Source: Cherax quadricarinatus
Taxonomy: Eukaryota > Arthropoda > Malacostraca > Decapoda > Parastacidae
Assembly (NCBI RefSeq): GCF_038502225.1
Contig: NW_027195249.1
Span: forward strand, 134,501-198,500
Direction: 5' to 3'
DNA: 64,000 nucleotides
The notes under the pieces were generated by a model. The model worked only from the letters and a program-made list of their open reading frames with translations. It searched no databases and was not told the origin of the DNA. The first letter of the stretch is position 1. The number at the start of each line of letters is the position of its first letter. A program made the position numbers and the translations under genes. Of the stretch, positions 34,153 through 44,639 are shown one piece after another.

Positions 34153-34861
34153 AATAAGATTCGTCCAACTAAGTATATTTCAACACAATAGGAAGGTTAG
34201 CATAGGCACCACTGTGACCACAAAGGCAACGCGACGGTCTGGAGTTTTGAAACTCTCTGACCGTGGGTTCAATCCCGCCCGTGGTATGGTTAGAAAGATC
34301 ATGAGCTTGGGAAGCATTCTGCACAGTGATGATGCGTGTACCACTCTTAAGAGCATGAAAAGAAATATCTTTACCAACATAGAGTAGGAGTGCCTTGCCA
34401 ATACTGTGGTCGGAAAGATAGGCGGTAGAGGAAGTCGGTCGTAAAGTGAAGAATTTAGTCAATTGTGCATTCTGAAACTGAGCGTGGGAAGGGAGTGCAG
34501 GATGTGTCGATCTTTTCTGAGAAGAACAAGAAGGTGGAGAAGTATCATCAGCAGGTAATTGTCGTTGGCATTTAGGCGTGGGACCAGAGTTGGTAAGACG
34601 TGGAACAGGCTGGCAATTCGAAAATTGCTGCACCGTAGAGGGAGAGGCCGGAAGCATAGTCAAAGGAGAGCGGAGGTCAGATAAATCAAAGGAGTCAGTC
34701 GAGACCTCAGTACCTGAAGCGGGTGAGAAAACAGCACTGGCAAGAGGTACAGAGGCATGAGGAGTATACAAAAAGTGGTCCAAAGATGAGGCGGGGTCAG
34801 AACGGGGTGCGGTATCAAGAAGGGGCCCGGGGGTAGCAGGTTCATGGATTGGATTCTCCAT

Positions 34862-35592
34862 GGTTAGGTTACTTCTTTCTTTTTGTTTTAAAGAAAAAAA
34901 AAGAAAGAAGAAAAGAAAAAAAAAGAATAAAAAAAGGGGGGACCAGGGAGGGATAGTTCCTAGGAGGAATGAAAGGGCCAGAAACCTCCCTCCACACCCA
35001 AGAGGACCTCATCACCGCAAGTAGCATAGATGCAGCATGGAACCCGTGCCATTCCCTACCTATCATGCCAGTAAACCAGCAATCTGGGATAGCAACCTCA
35101 CATCTGACGAGCTACCTCGGTGAATAAAAGAGAAGGCGGCCGGATATCTGCCACAAAGCATGCCTCCTTCGGCCACCACCCCCGGAATCCGAAAGGTGGC
35201 TTCCAGAGATATACCCGTCGCCCGAGAGACACCCAAAGCCACCCTCCGGGATACCGGAGAGGGATCGGGACATCCCCAGGCAATCCAGATTCCACGGCAA
35301 ACTACGCCACCGCCAAGAACCTCAATGGAATGGGATGGACCCCGGTACCCTATTCCCTACCTAGGAACTAGCGTGCCTGTGGGAAAAAATCCCAAAGGCC
35401 AAAAGGAAGGTCAAAAGGGAGGGGTGGGGAGGAGGAGGAGGAAAGGAAAAAGGGGAGGATGGGGAGGATGGTATAGGGAAGGGGGGGATTGGGGGTAATT
35501 AGGTTCAATCTGAGGAAGGAGACTGACAGGTCTAATTCCTCAGACCAAGAACTTCACCACAGCAAGGAGTCCCCCCCCCCTTGAAGAGGACG
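34862..35592 (-). other. 5' UTR of the I-type LINE
   Basis: Non-coding on the minus strand between the proposed 5' end (35592) and the ORF1 start. Contains poly-purine/poly-pyrimidine tracts (34885-34945, 35400-35490) and a C/G run at 35571-35580. The 5' end is set by the matching 'tactattata' at 35593-35602. Frames seen here are short and lack motifs. Confidence 0.6.
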
Positions 35593-35792
35593 TACTATTA
35601 TAGCTTTCTAAGAACAGTTTTAGATCTGAGTTCATATTTGTGTTAAGTGTCCTGTATAAACAGATGAAGCACTGTATTTACATTTATGGGAATTTGAAGT
35701 CAGTGGTCAGTACGCTGAGGTCAGTGGTCACCTCACCTGCGGTCCTACCTGCCTAAGCTCTTGGGAGTTAGCGTGGGCTGTTACCAAGCACC

Positions 35793-36637
35793 TTGGCTTG
35801 TTGTAGTGTTTTAGAATCTCAGGTTCAAGTGTTGAAGGAGATTCTACTTCTTCAGGAGGAAAATAGGAGGCTGAAGCTTCACATAGATGAGTTTGGGAGC
35901 CAGTGTGAGAAGGATTTAGCTGGTAAGGAAGGAATGGTCGCCAGCAGTGATAGTGGCAGCCGCTCTAAGTGGCAAGTGGTTCACAGTTCAGGAAGATGGA
36001 AGATGAGAGTTAACAGAGAAGATGTGAAGGTAGGAAATCGATTCTCTGTTCTCCAAGATGAGTGTACTTCAGTGGTTAGTGAGGTTGAAGGTACTGCTGA
36101 TTCCCCTGCTAATCAAGGTAAGAATATTTTAATAGTAGGCGATTCTCAGGTAAGATATATGGACCATGCATTTTGCAACAGAGACAGAAAGGTCAGACAG
36201 AGAGTGTGTCTTCCTGGAGCTGGTGTTGGTGACATAGCAGGTTTAATAATATTATGGCAGGTAATGGGAACAAGCCCATTATCTGTCTTAGTGCTGGGGG
36301 TAATGACATTGGGAAGGGCAGGAGAGAGGAGCTGCTGGATAAGTACAGGTCAGCCATAGAAATAGTTAGGTCTAAGGGATGGATCCTAGTCATATGTAGC
36401 ATCTTGCCTAGAAAGGGAGTGGGCAATGAATGGATGTCTAGGGCAATTGGTATAAACTGCTGGCTAGACAGGTACTGCATGGAACTTGCAATCCCAATCA
36501 TTGATAACTGGGACCTATTCTTTGACAAACGTGATATGTATGCAAGGGATGGGGTTCATCTCTATGGGGATGGAGTGGTTGCATTAGCCAATTCAATTGA
36601 GAGGGTAATTGATGACTTGTCTAGGAATTTAAACTGA
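35793..36637 (+). pseudogene. CR1 ORF1 (coiled coil + SGNH hydrolase), one frameshift
   Basis: The frame from 35793 starts with a coiled coil ('LESQVQVLKEILLLQEENRR'), then a linker and SGNH block I 'ILIVGDSQVR'. A frameshift lies between about 36235 and 36258. The next frame has 'CLSAGGNDIGKG' (block III) and ends with 'DGVHLYGDGV' (block V), at 36637. The catalytic Ser (GDS), Asn (GGND) and Asp/His (DGVH) are all present. CR1 ORF1 proteins of this type have esterase activity of uncertain role in transposition. I see no ATG at the beginning, so the start is unknown. Confidence 0.85.
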
Positions 36638-36816
36638 TAGATTATAGTGGTATGGGTGTTTGAGGGAAACAATCAGGCTGCACCATTAGGGTTAAAAACA
36701 GCAGTTATTACTGGGATACCTCATGGATATGATTAAAAGACAATATTCAAAATAAAGTTGCTAGTAATGGCAAATCAATTGATCAACAAACAAAGAGGGA
36801 TTGTAGAGGGCAACGA

Positions 36817-39609
36817 GTGAATAGCTCCCTTAAAGTTTACTATACAAATAGTAGGAGTCTAAGAAATAAGATACATGAGCTAAGATTACTTGCAAGTGCA
36901 GGTAATATAGATATTATTGGTGTAACAGAGACCTGGTTCAACTTGAAAGATAGAGAAATGCCTTCTGAATGCAACATACAGGGTTATAAACTATTCCACA
37001 ATGACAGGGTCAACAGGAAGGGTTGTGGGGTGGCGATGTATGTCAGAGAAAATTTAAATTGTTGTCTTAGACATTATATAAGATTAGAGACATTGAACAC
37101 AGAATCTGTTTGGCTACAGTTTCTCGAGGGACATGACAAATTAATTTTGCGTGTGATTTATAGGCCCCCAAACCTTGATAGAGAGGGCAGTAAGCTGTTA
37201 TGGGATGAAATTCATAAGGCATCTAGATATGAAAATGTTGTTATAATGGGAGATTTTAACTTTAGACAAATTGATTGGAACAATATGACAGGAAATCTTG
37301 AGTCTAGTGACTTTCTTGATACGGTTCAGGATTGCTTTTTAGAACAGGTTGTGACAGAACCAACTAGAGGAAACAATCTGCTTGACTTGGTTCTTGCCAA
37401 CAAAGATTCACTAATTAATAATCTTGAGGTTAATGATGAGCTTGGGGAAAGTGATCACAAATCACTTAGTTTTAATATATCATGAAATTACCCAGATAAC
37501 TGCAATCAAATCTCTGTCCCAGATTTTTGCTTGGCCGACTTCATGGGACTGAAAAATTACCTGGGTGGGCTAAATTGGGATGTCCTGACTATGGGTCAGG
37601 TAGGTGATCTTGGTTGCCAATATGACGTTTTTCAGAGCATAGTTCTAGCTGCCCAGACAACTTTTGTTCCGAGTAGGGAAATTAGATCTAACAAAAATGA
37701 TCCTAAATGGATGAACAATAGATTAAAACATCTCATTGGTCAAAAGAGAGGCATATATAGGCGTATCAAAAGAGGGGATGGGCAGTTAAGAAATCAATAT
37801 ATTCAATTAAAGAGAGAAATAAAGAAAGGAATAAGAAAAGCAAAAAGGGATTATGAGGCTAAGGTCGCAAGGGATTCAAAGATTAACCCTAAAGGATTCT
37901 TTCAGGTATACAGAAGTAAGATTAGGGACAAGATTGGCCCACTTAAGAGTAACTCTGGTCAGATCACTGACAGTGATAAGGATATGTGTGAAATTCTAAA
38001 TACCTACTTCCTCTCAGTTTTCACCCAGGAAAATACTAGCGATATTCCTGAAATAATAGATTATGTAGAACAGGATGATAATAAACTATGTACGATTGTG
38101 GTAACTAGTGACATGGTCCTCAGACAAATAGAGAAACTAAAACCTAACAAATCCCCAGGCCCTGATGAACTGTTTGCAAGGGTGTTAAAGGAATGTAAAG
38201 AGGAACTTAGCATACCTTTGGCTAATCTTTTTAACATATCACTACAAACTGGCATAGTGCCTGATAAGTGGAAAATGGCAAATGTAATACCTATTTACAA
38301 GGCAGGTGACAGGTCCTTGGCTTCGAACTATAGACCAATAAGCCTTACCTCCATAGTGGGAAAATTTATGGAATCAATAATTGCCGAAGCAATTCGTAGC
38401 CATCTTGACAGGCACAGATTGATTAATGAATCTCAACACGGTTTTACAAAGGGGCGTTCCTGTCTTACGAATTTACTAACTTTTTTCACTAAGGTGTTTG
38501 AGGAGGTAGATCATGGTAATGAATATGATATTGTGTATATGGACTTCAGTAAGGCTTTCGATAGAGTTCCACACCAGAGGCTATTGAGGAAACTTAAGGC
38601 ACACGGAATAGGAGGAGAAATTTTTTCCTGGGTAGAGGCATGGCTGACAAATAGACAGCAGAGTGTTTGCATAAATGGGGAGAAATCAGAATGGGGGCAC
38701 GTCACAAGCGGTGTTCCTCAGGGGTCAGTGTTGGGCCCGTTGTTGTTCACAATTTACATAAACGACATAGATGAGGGAATAAATAGCGACATAAGCAAAT
38801 TTGCTGATGACACCAAAATAGGCCGTCCAATTCATTCTAATGAGGACACTAGAGCACTCCAGGATGATTTGAATAGACTGATGCAATGGTCGGAGAAGTG
38901 GCAGATGCAGTTTAATATTGACAAATGCAAAGTTCTAAATGTTGGACAGGTAAATAACCATGCCACATATAAACTAAATGATGTAGATCTTAATACTACT
39001 GATTGCGAAAAGGATTTAGGAGTTCTGGTTAGCAGTAATTTAAAACCAAGACAACAGTGCATTAGTGTTCGCAATAAAGCTAACAGAATTCTTGGCTTCA
39101 TATCTAGAAGTATAAATAATAGAAGTCCTCAGGTTGTTCTTCAACTCTATATATCCTTGGTTAGGCCTCATTTAGACTATGCTGCTCAGTTCTGGTCACC
39201 GTATTACAGAATGGATATAAATGCTCTGGAAAACGTACAGAGGAGGATGACAAAGATGATCCCATGTATCAGAAATCTTCCCTATGAGGATAGACTGAGG
39301 GCCCTGAATCTGCACTCTCTCGAAAGGCGTAGAATTAGGGGGGATATGATCGAGGTGTATAAATGGAAAACAGGAATAAATAAAGGGGATGTAAATAGCG
39401 TGCTGAAAATTTCCAGCCAAGACAGGACTCGCAGCAATGGTTTCAAGTTGGAAAAATTCAGATTCAGAAAGGATATAGGAAAGCACTGGTTTGGTAATAG
39501 AGTTGTGGATGAGTGGAACAAACTCCCGAGTACAGTTATTGAGGCTAAAACGTTGTGTAGTTTTAAAAATAGGTTAGATAAATACATGAGTGGGTGTGGG
39601 TGGGTGTGA
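36817..39609 (+). pseudogene. CR1 ORF2 (endonuclease + RT), single stop
   Basis: Endonuclease in 36817-37485: 'YYTNSRSLRNKI', 'VTETWF' (catalytic Glu), 'IMGDFNFRQIDW', 'ESDHKSL'. A TGA at 37483-37485 stops the frame, which then continues in the same phase to 39609. RT motifs: 'NKSPGPDEL', 'NYRPISLTS', 'YMDFSKAFDRVPH', 'GVPQGSVLGPLLF', 'KFADDTKIG'. The C-terminal part ('LNLHSLERRRIRGD', 'NRVVDEWNKLP') is complete. Apart from the stop every catalytic motif is intact, so the copy died recently or the stop is polymorphic. Confidence 0.9.
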
Positions 39610-39781
39610 GTTGGACCTGACTAGCTTGTGCTGCTGGGTCTGGTGCAGTGCTCCATCCTTGAGTGGAGATGATCAGACTGGGTGGGTCATTGGGCTAATC
39701 CGGGGGTGGGTCATTGGTCTAATCTGGGGGAGACATGGACCTGCTCCGCATGGGTCAGTAGGCCTGGTGCAGTGTTCCTTC

Positions 39782-39806
39782 GTTCTTATGTTCTTATGTT
39801 CTTAAG
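39782..39806 (+). repeat. CR1 3' terminal octamer repeat
   Basis: About three imperfect copies of 'gttcttat' end the element, preceded by 'gcatgggtcagtaggcctgg'. Short octamer arrays at the 3' end are typical of CR1 and are used in priming. Confidence 0.8.
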
Positions 39807-39810
39807 AACA

Positions 39811-41260
39811 TTTTGCACGTAAGTGCATTGTCTATAATCCTATAATGTTCTAGTTTAGAGTACGATGTTGTGATTTACTTTCTACTTGTTTGGGAAACTA
39901 GTTATTTGATTATCTGAATAGACGAGGTTGATTTTGAAGTCCCCAGATATTAATTATTATTGATCAAGTTCATTGTTACTAATTAGGTTTAAAATTATCA
40001 TCAAAGACTGATTAGGTGGTAAGTAACGTTACTGATAAGAATAACACAATGCAAAAGCACAGAGCAGTGTGTTTACCATATTTATTGGGAAATCTTGCCT
40101 TCCAAATAACAAATATTTCCCAGTCTTATATGTATTTGATTTAACATTCCAAATGCAATAACCTAAAGCAAAGAATCTACCAAACTATTATAAAAGTCAG
40201 CTATCTGCTATCCCCTTTAAAAACAGCTAACTACAAGCTCCTAATACAAAAATTTTGTATAATATCATGCACTTTCGATAGATTCACAATGCTTATGGCA
40301 CTGCTTAAATATAACTTACTCTGTCATTGGCAAAGTATTCATAGTATATGCAAGTTTATCCTATAGTTGGTATACATAGCAAAAATAATTTTTTCACAAT
40401 GGTCTTTACAGGCACAAATGCTATGGACACAAATAGAGTACAGTAAATTTTGCACATATATCCTAGGATAATCAAAGTTAAACTGACATATCCTTTGGGG
40501 CCTCTTCAAATTACACAGGAATTCATGCAGTGATACAAAAATACACATAAATAAAGTCGGTTACAGAAAAAATTGTCTTAACTTCCTGGACCATACTGGT
40601 TCTTTAGTTCCTAACCTTGACAAAATTTACTGTAACATATTCTGGACACTAGTTGTTAGCAACCAGAGATTTGGTTAATATTATTGATGCTCTTGGTACA
40701 CTACAAATACTTCAAATTATATTTCATAATGAATGAATTATTTTTCATAACAAGGCCCAGGGAACATACCCGTTCTGATGTCAAATCTTTGAGTAGAAGA
40801 TACTGCGCCCCCTGAATGGGTCACAATGTATATAATGTGTATTACCTGTTCATATAATTTTATATTGCTTATATTTGTGATAATAGCTAAATAGTAAATA
40901 TATTGCTTTATATTATTATTTGACTTAGTTATATTTATTAGGTACAATGTAACATTTATATGTATATTAGTGCTCATAGTTCAAGTCTTGATTGTCTAAC
41001 TACTGTAATTATTGTTCATTGCTCGTTATGCTGCCAGCTTCTCAGTGTTGCTGGGCAGTAACAGCATGGAGCTATCACGTGATCAGGGGGGGTAATCACA
41101 CCTCACCTAGGGTAGTCAGTCAGTGGGCTGCTCACTCTCTTGGTGGTTGGATGTTTTACTGACAAGACGTGCCTAGCTCTCCCTTGCTGGCCCTTGTTGG
41201 AAGATCGTCTCTATCACTTTCTTGTTGTTGGTTCTGTGGAACTCTGTTCACAGAACATTG
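39811..41260. other. AT-rich region without recognisable gene
   Basis: Only short frames without motifs. The GC content rises from about 41030, just upstream of the SINE, and 'gatcaggggggg' at 41081 looks like a polypurine tract. The flanks of the SINE could be an old LTR, but I have no second copy to support that. Confidence 0.45.
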
Positions 41261-41556
41261 GTGGCCCGGTGGCCTGGTGGCTAAAGCTCCCGCTTCACAC
41301 ACGGAGGGCCCTGGTTCGATTCCCGGCGGGTGGAAACATTTCGACACATTTCCTTACACCTGTTGTCCTGTTCACCTAGCAGCAAATAGGTACCTGGGTG
41401 TTAGTCGACTGGTGTGGGTCGCATCCTGGGGGACAAGATTAAGGACCCCAATGGAAATAAGTTAGACAGTCCTCGATGACGCACTGACTTTCTTGGGTTA
41501 TCCTGGGTGGCTAACCCTCCGGAGTTAAAAATCCGAACGAAATCTTATCTTATCTT
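41261..41556 (+). repeat. tRNA-Val-like SINE
   Basis: tRNA-like head at about 41261-41335 with A box 'TGGCCTGGTGG' (41270-41280) and B box 'GGTTCGATTCC' (41313-41323). The anticodon arm resembles tRNA-Val ('cttcacacacg', anticodon CAC). The body has 'tacctgggtgttagtcgact' and 'aattaaggaccccaatgg'-type sequence, and the tail is (CTTAT)n at 41543-41556. I recognise it as an abundant decapod SINE. I found no target-site duplication. Confidence 0.85.
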
Positions 41557-42667
41557 GCCTAGACTTAGTGATTTTCAGCATTGTACTGAGGTTGTGTGTC
41601 ACATACACACTCTGAGAAACTCAGATCCTGAGCTGTAGCTTCTGACCTAATTTGTACTGGTATCTGTGTACTGTCACAGTCAGGGATTTTCTTATGCTGA
41701 ACTTAGATTCAGTATTTTGGGAGTTTTGTGACTTTTGCGGAGGATCTGCTGATGGTCCCTACTTAGTGTTGTTATATTATCTCTTTGTTCCTGATTCTGT
41801 GTCGCTGTTGCTTGTTATATTGCTGTTCGACTTATCAGTCAGTTTTTTGTTCAAGCAAGCTGTTCTGATTGCCAGGTTGGTCAAGAAGTTAGTTGATGTG
41901 AGGACTTTGTCAGTCACTGGTTTAAGTCTAGTCGAGTCTGGAGACATAGCAAACTACTTAGAGCACTTACACACATACATGCAAACTTATTTGTATATAT
42001 TTGTATTATTAAATGTTAATGTACCAGACGGTACTTAAGACATATAAATGTGATATGTGCCTTCAGCACAATACTACTGTACACGAGAGAGCTGATTATT
42101 TTGATTATGTTTATTAAATTAATTTACTTTGATAATATATTCCTAGACTATATTATTAATAAACTTATTAAATTTTAATTTCTTTAGTTAGTAGCCTACC
42201 AGTTGTAATCCTGAAGCACTATTAAATCTTAATGAATTTTAATGGATAACTGGACCAGGATACTGACTAATTGTTACAAAAGCCCAGTAACAGGCTAGAT
42301 GCTAGAAGGGCAGTCCTTTCTAGTATTCACTGGAGATCTCTATGCTTATTAGACATCGCATTTTTTGTAACAAAGAGGACCATGATAAATATATGTTCTG
42401 ACACCAACTCTATGAGGAGAGGGAATGCAGGATATATTCACGTTCTGTCGTCAACTCGACGACAAGCTATATATGATTTCATGAATTTCATGACAAACAC
42501 ACTGTGCCCTGCGCCTCTCTACTCTTTTTGCCCAGCATCCCTCCATTACGCTGAGCAAGCAAGCTGTATGGGGTCCCAGGGATAGTAACCAGTGGGACAT
42601 GCAGGTAGGGGTTACAGGGTGAGCAACCAATTTACACAAATTTTTTGGCTAAGAGCTATATCCAACA
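41557..42667. other. Unassigned region
   Basis: Holds reading frames at 41652-42038 (128 codons, TTG start) and 42271-42585 (104 codons). The first is hydrophobic in its middle part ('LLYYLFVPDSVSLLLVILLF'). Neither resembles a known family, and neither has a convincing ATG context or partner. I do not call them genes. Confidence 0.4.
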
Positions 42668-42939
42668 GTAGTGTGGAAATTAATTGGAACAAGAGTAAAT
42701 TTTGTAACTCTCTCATTATGCGTCTTAGTCCCTGGCTTCATTAATGTAATTAAGCTTTTTTTTCAGAAGAGATTGCTTCCGACTTCTGGCAACCAACCAG
42801 CTGTGGTGTTACCCTGCGACTCTTGTCAGTGCCACAACAGTTGTTATTCTGCAAGTATACTGCTGCAAGCATGCTCCATGAGTGAATGTGGTTTCGCCAA
42901 ATTCTCCCCTTCACATATGAAGCTTGCAAGTTTTGTAGC

Positions 42940-43345
42940 TTGAAAACATGCTGATTTGAGTATCAGACAGATCTCCGAAAAATTGAGCCTACCAAAATCA
43001 GCAGTTGGTCTGAAGAGAGCTGACGACACTGGTGATTGTGGAGCGCTGCATTGAGGAAGATGTGGACGGAAACGAAAAACGACACCTCACAATGACAGAG
43101 TTATCATAAGTAATAGTGTGAAGGATCCCAAGAAAACCTGCAAAGATCTACAGAGAGATTTGGCTTCAGTTGGCATCAATGTTGATTCTTCAACTTTTCG
43201 ACGAAATTGGCAGAACTGCTGGAAAGGCGGTAATGGAACAATTATAGACTGCTGTTATGAAGAAATAATGGCTGTGATGGGCACTCGATGAATCATAAGG
43301 GATGGATGGCAGATGAATGGAGAAAAGTTATATACATACAGAGGT
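42940..43345 (+). pseudogene. Tc1 transposase, N-terminal part
   Basis: The translation in several frames gives the Tc1 helix-turn-helix region: 'LSIRQISEKLSLPKSAVG', then 'GRKRKTTPHNDRVIISNSV', 'DPKKTCKDLQRDLASVGINV' and 'STFRRNWQ', followed by 'DEWRKVIYI' (the expected W-KVI stretch). These are typical of the DNA-binding domain and the start of the DDE domain. Stops at several places and a missing start show it is dead. Confidence 0.75.
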
Positions 43346-43616
43346 ACAAAAAATACAGGTAAGAGCAGCATGCCTTAAAGCCACTTATATGCATAGCATT
43401 ACGGGCTGGCTTAAAATTAACTTAAAATTAACTAAGCAATGATGTATTCGGTGATAAAACATTATTGTAAACAGATAACAATAAAGCACAAATGAGTATT
43501 ACAAAGACAGGTCATATGATTGCATGCATTGTTGTACATTCAGTAGAATGGAGTATTCTGTTAGGTAGTGTATTTAAAAAATAACAAAGTTAGACTGGGT
43601 CTTAGGTCTCAGATGT

Positions 43617-43630
43617 TGCACATTCTGAAG
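43617..43630. repeat. Target-site duplication, left (minus-strand Tx1-like LINE)
   Basis: 'tgcacattctgaag' occurs here and at 50211-50224, at the two ends of the LINE. Both lie within the Tc1 element, giving the insertion order. Confidence 0.9.
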
Positions 43631-43981
43631 TTTTTTTTTTTATTTTTATTTAAAACAACACAATACATTAAATAAATAAAAGAACACAGTATCAGTTCTT
43701 ACTCAAAATTATAAATCTCATTGTCTAAATGAACACAGACGATTAACGTTGTGTTGTCACACCTGTCCCTCATCCCATATACATTACATCCAATGTAACT
43801 ATGTTAAGTAAGATTACATCATTATTATTATAACCAAGGAAAACTCAAACCTACAATCTGCATTATTTTTTCCACTTTGTTATTTATATATTATTAATCC
43901 ACATAATCTTCAAACTCCTTTACAATACTCATTATTGCCAGTGCCGACACAGCTGACACTTCTACCCCCCCCCCCCCTCAT

Positions 43982-43982
<1 letters not shown>
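43631..43982 (-). repeat. Partial second copy of the LINE 3' UTR
   Basis: 43653-43891 repeats 44034-44298 with few changes ('cacaatacattaaata', 'agtatcagttcttac', 'ttttttccactttgttattt'). On the minus strand it lies downstream of the full-length copy's A(50) and ends in its own A run. A C(14) run (43965-43978) sits at its 5' junction. Confidence 0.85.

Positions 43983-44033
<51 letters not shown>
43983..44033. repeat. Poly(T) run, poly(A) tail of the full-length Tx1-like LINE
   Basis: An uninterrupted run of about 50 T on the plus strand, the long poly(A) end of the minus-strand LINE. Confidence 0.9.
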
Positions 44034-44037
<4 letters not shown>

Positions 44038-44577
44038 CACACAATACATTAAATAGATAAAAGAACACAGTATCAGTTCTTACACAAAATTACAAATTTC
44101 ATTGTCTAAATGAACACAGACGATTAACGTTGTGTTGCCACAAACTGTCCCTCATCCTCCATACATTATATCCCATGTTACTATGTTAAGTTAAGATTAC
44201 ACAAGATGACATAATATTCATCATTATTATTATTATAGCCAAAGATGACCCCAAAACTACAATCTGCATTATTTTTTCCACTTTGTTATTTATATATCCT
44301 TCATACAGAATCCTTACAAATGACATAACTGATTCTGTAACACTGTTAATTTTATCTTTCCATACACTTGTCACGATTACCGTTAATTTTGATAGATCTG
44401 ATCCTGATAGAAAAATTTTACTAATCTTCCCCCTTCACCCCGAAGCAAAGAAACTAATATCACCAACAGATTGGGATATATATAAACTTTTACTAGAGTT
44501 CATCAAATGTTACATTGCTATTTTGACAATGGAGTGTATCACCACCCCTAAAGAATGTACATTATTATATTTCCCTA

Positions 44578-44639
<62 letters not shown>

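Larger units (their letters stand above)
33489..34291 (-). repeat. Tandem tRNA-derived SINE (three 272-bp units) in LINE ORF1
   Basis: Three head-to-tail units of about 272 bp (period marks 33491, 33763, 34034). On the minus strand each has a tRNA-like head and a unique body ('ctggagattcgtctgtaaaa', 'ggtcacagtggtgcctatgc'). The 5' end carries only a body piece followed by a 62-bp tRNA-head fragment in inverted orientation (34229-34291, plus strand). The whole block is flanked by 'agaaagatcatga' (33476-33488 and 34292-34304), so it entered as one unit. Confidence 0.9.
32118..34861 (-). pseudogene. I-type LINE ORF1 (gag-like, three zinc knuckles), interrupted by SINE
   Basis: Begins at the ATG at 34861 ('MENPIHEPATPG') with a Pro/Ser-rich N-terminus, followed by a region up to 'NASQAHDLS' (34305). 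The tandem SINE at 33489-34291 lies there. Beyond it the frame continues in phase with 'SLLSHIDTVPVTFEKHHS' and the knuckles 'CRNCWRFGHPAKYC', 'CPVCGADDHSNTSC' and 'CLNCHEAHPSYSRCC', then a Ser/Pro-rich tail. A frameshift near 32400 moves the last part into the frame ending at 32118 ('FPLPPHVDFSNPSSP'). ORF2 starts 35 bases later. ORF1 proteins of this type package the element RNA. Confidence 0.88.
14965..35592 (-). mobile_element. I-type LINE (RNase H-bearing), full length but split by nested insertions
   Basis: A complete non-LTR retrotransposon on the minus strand. In order it has a 5' UTR (35592-34862), ORF1 (34861-32118), ORF2 (32082-15175), a 3' UTR ending in 'agcgcttctttt', and a (TAA)n tail, as in the I clade. 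The candidate target-site duplication 'tactattata' lies at 14955-14964 and 35593-35602. Two insertions expand it: a BEL/Pao double element (17213-30410, plus a 5-bp duplication) and a tandem SINE (33489-34291, plus a 13-bp duplication). Subtracting these leaves about 6.6 kb. The reading frame is continuous across both excision points, which confirms the reconstruction. Confidence 0.88.
35617..39802 (+). mobile_element. CR1 LINE, nearly complete
   Basis: 5' UTR, ORF1 with an SGNH hydrolase domain, ORF2 with endonuclease and RT, and a 3' end of 'ttcttatg' octamers, the usual terminus of CR1. A possible 8-bp target duplication, 'taagaaca', lies at 35609-35616 and 39803-39810; it partly overlaps the octamer tail, so it is tentative. 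The CR1 starts only 14 bases after the right target site of the I-type LINE. It carries one frameshift in ORF1 and one stop in ORF2. Confidence 0.88.

Noticed and set aside
41261..41335. Functional tRNA-Val gene
   Set aside because: A and B boxes and an anticodon-like arm are present, but it is continuous with a SINE body and tail, and the stems do not pair as in a normal tRNA.
41652..42038. Hydrophobic 128-codon frame as a membrane protein gene
   Set aside because: It starts at TTG, has no known motif, and lies in repeat-rich DNA beside a SINE.
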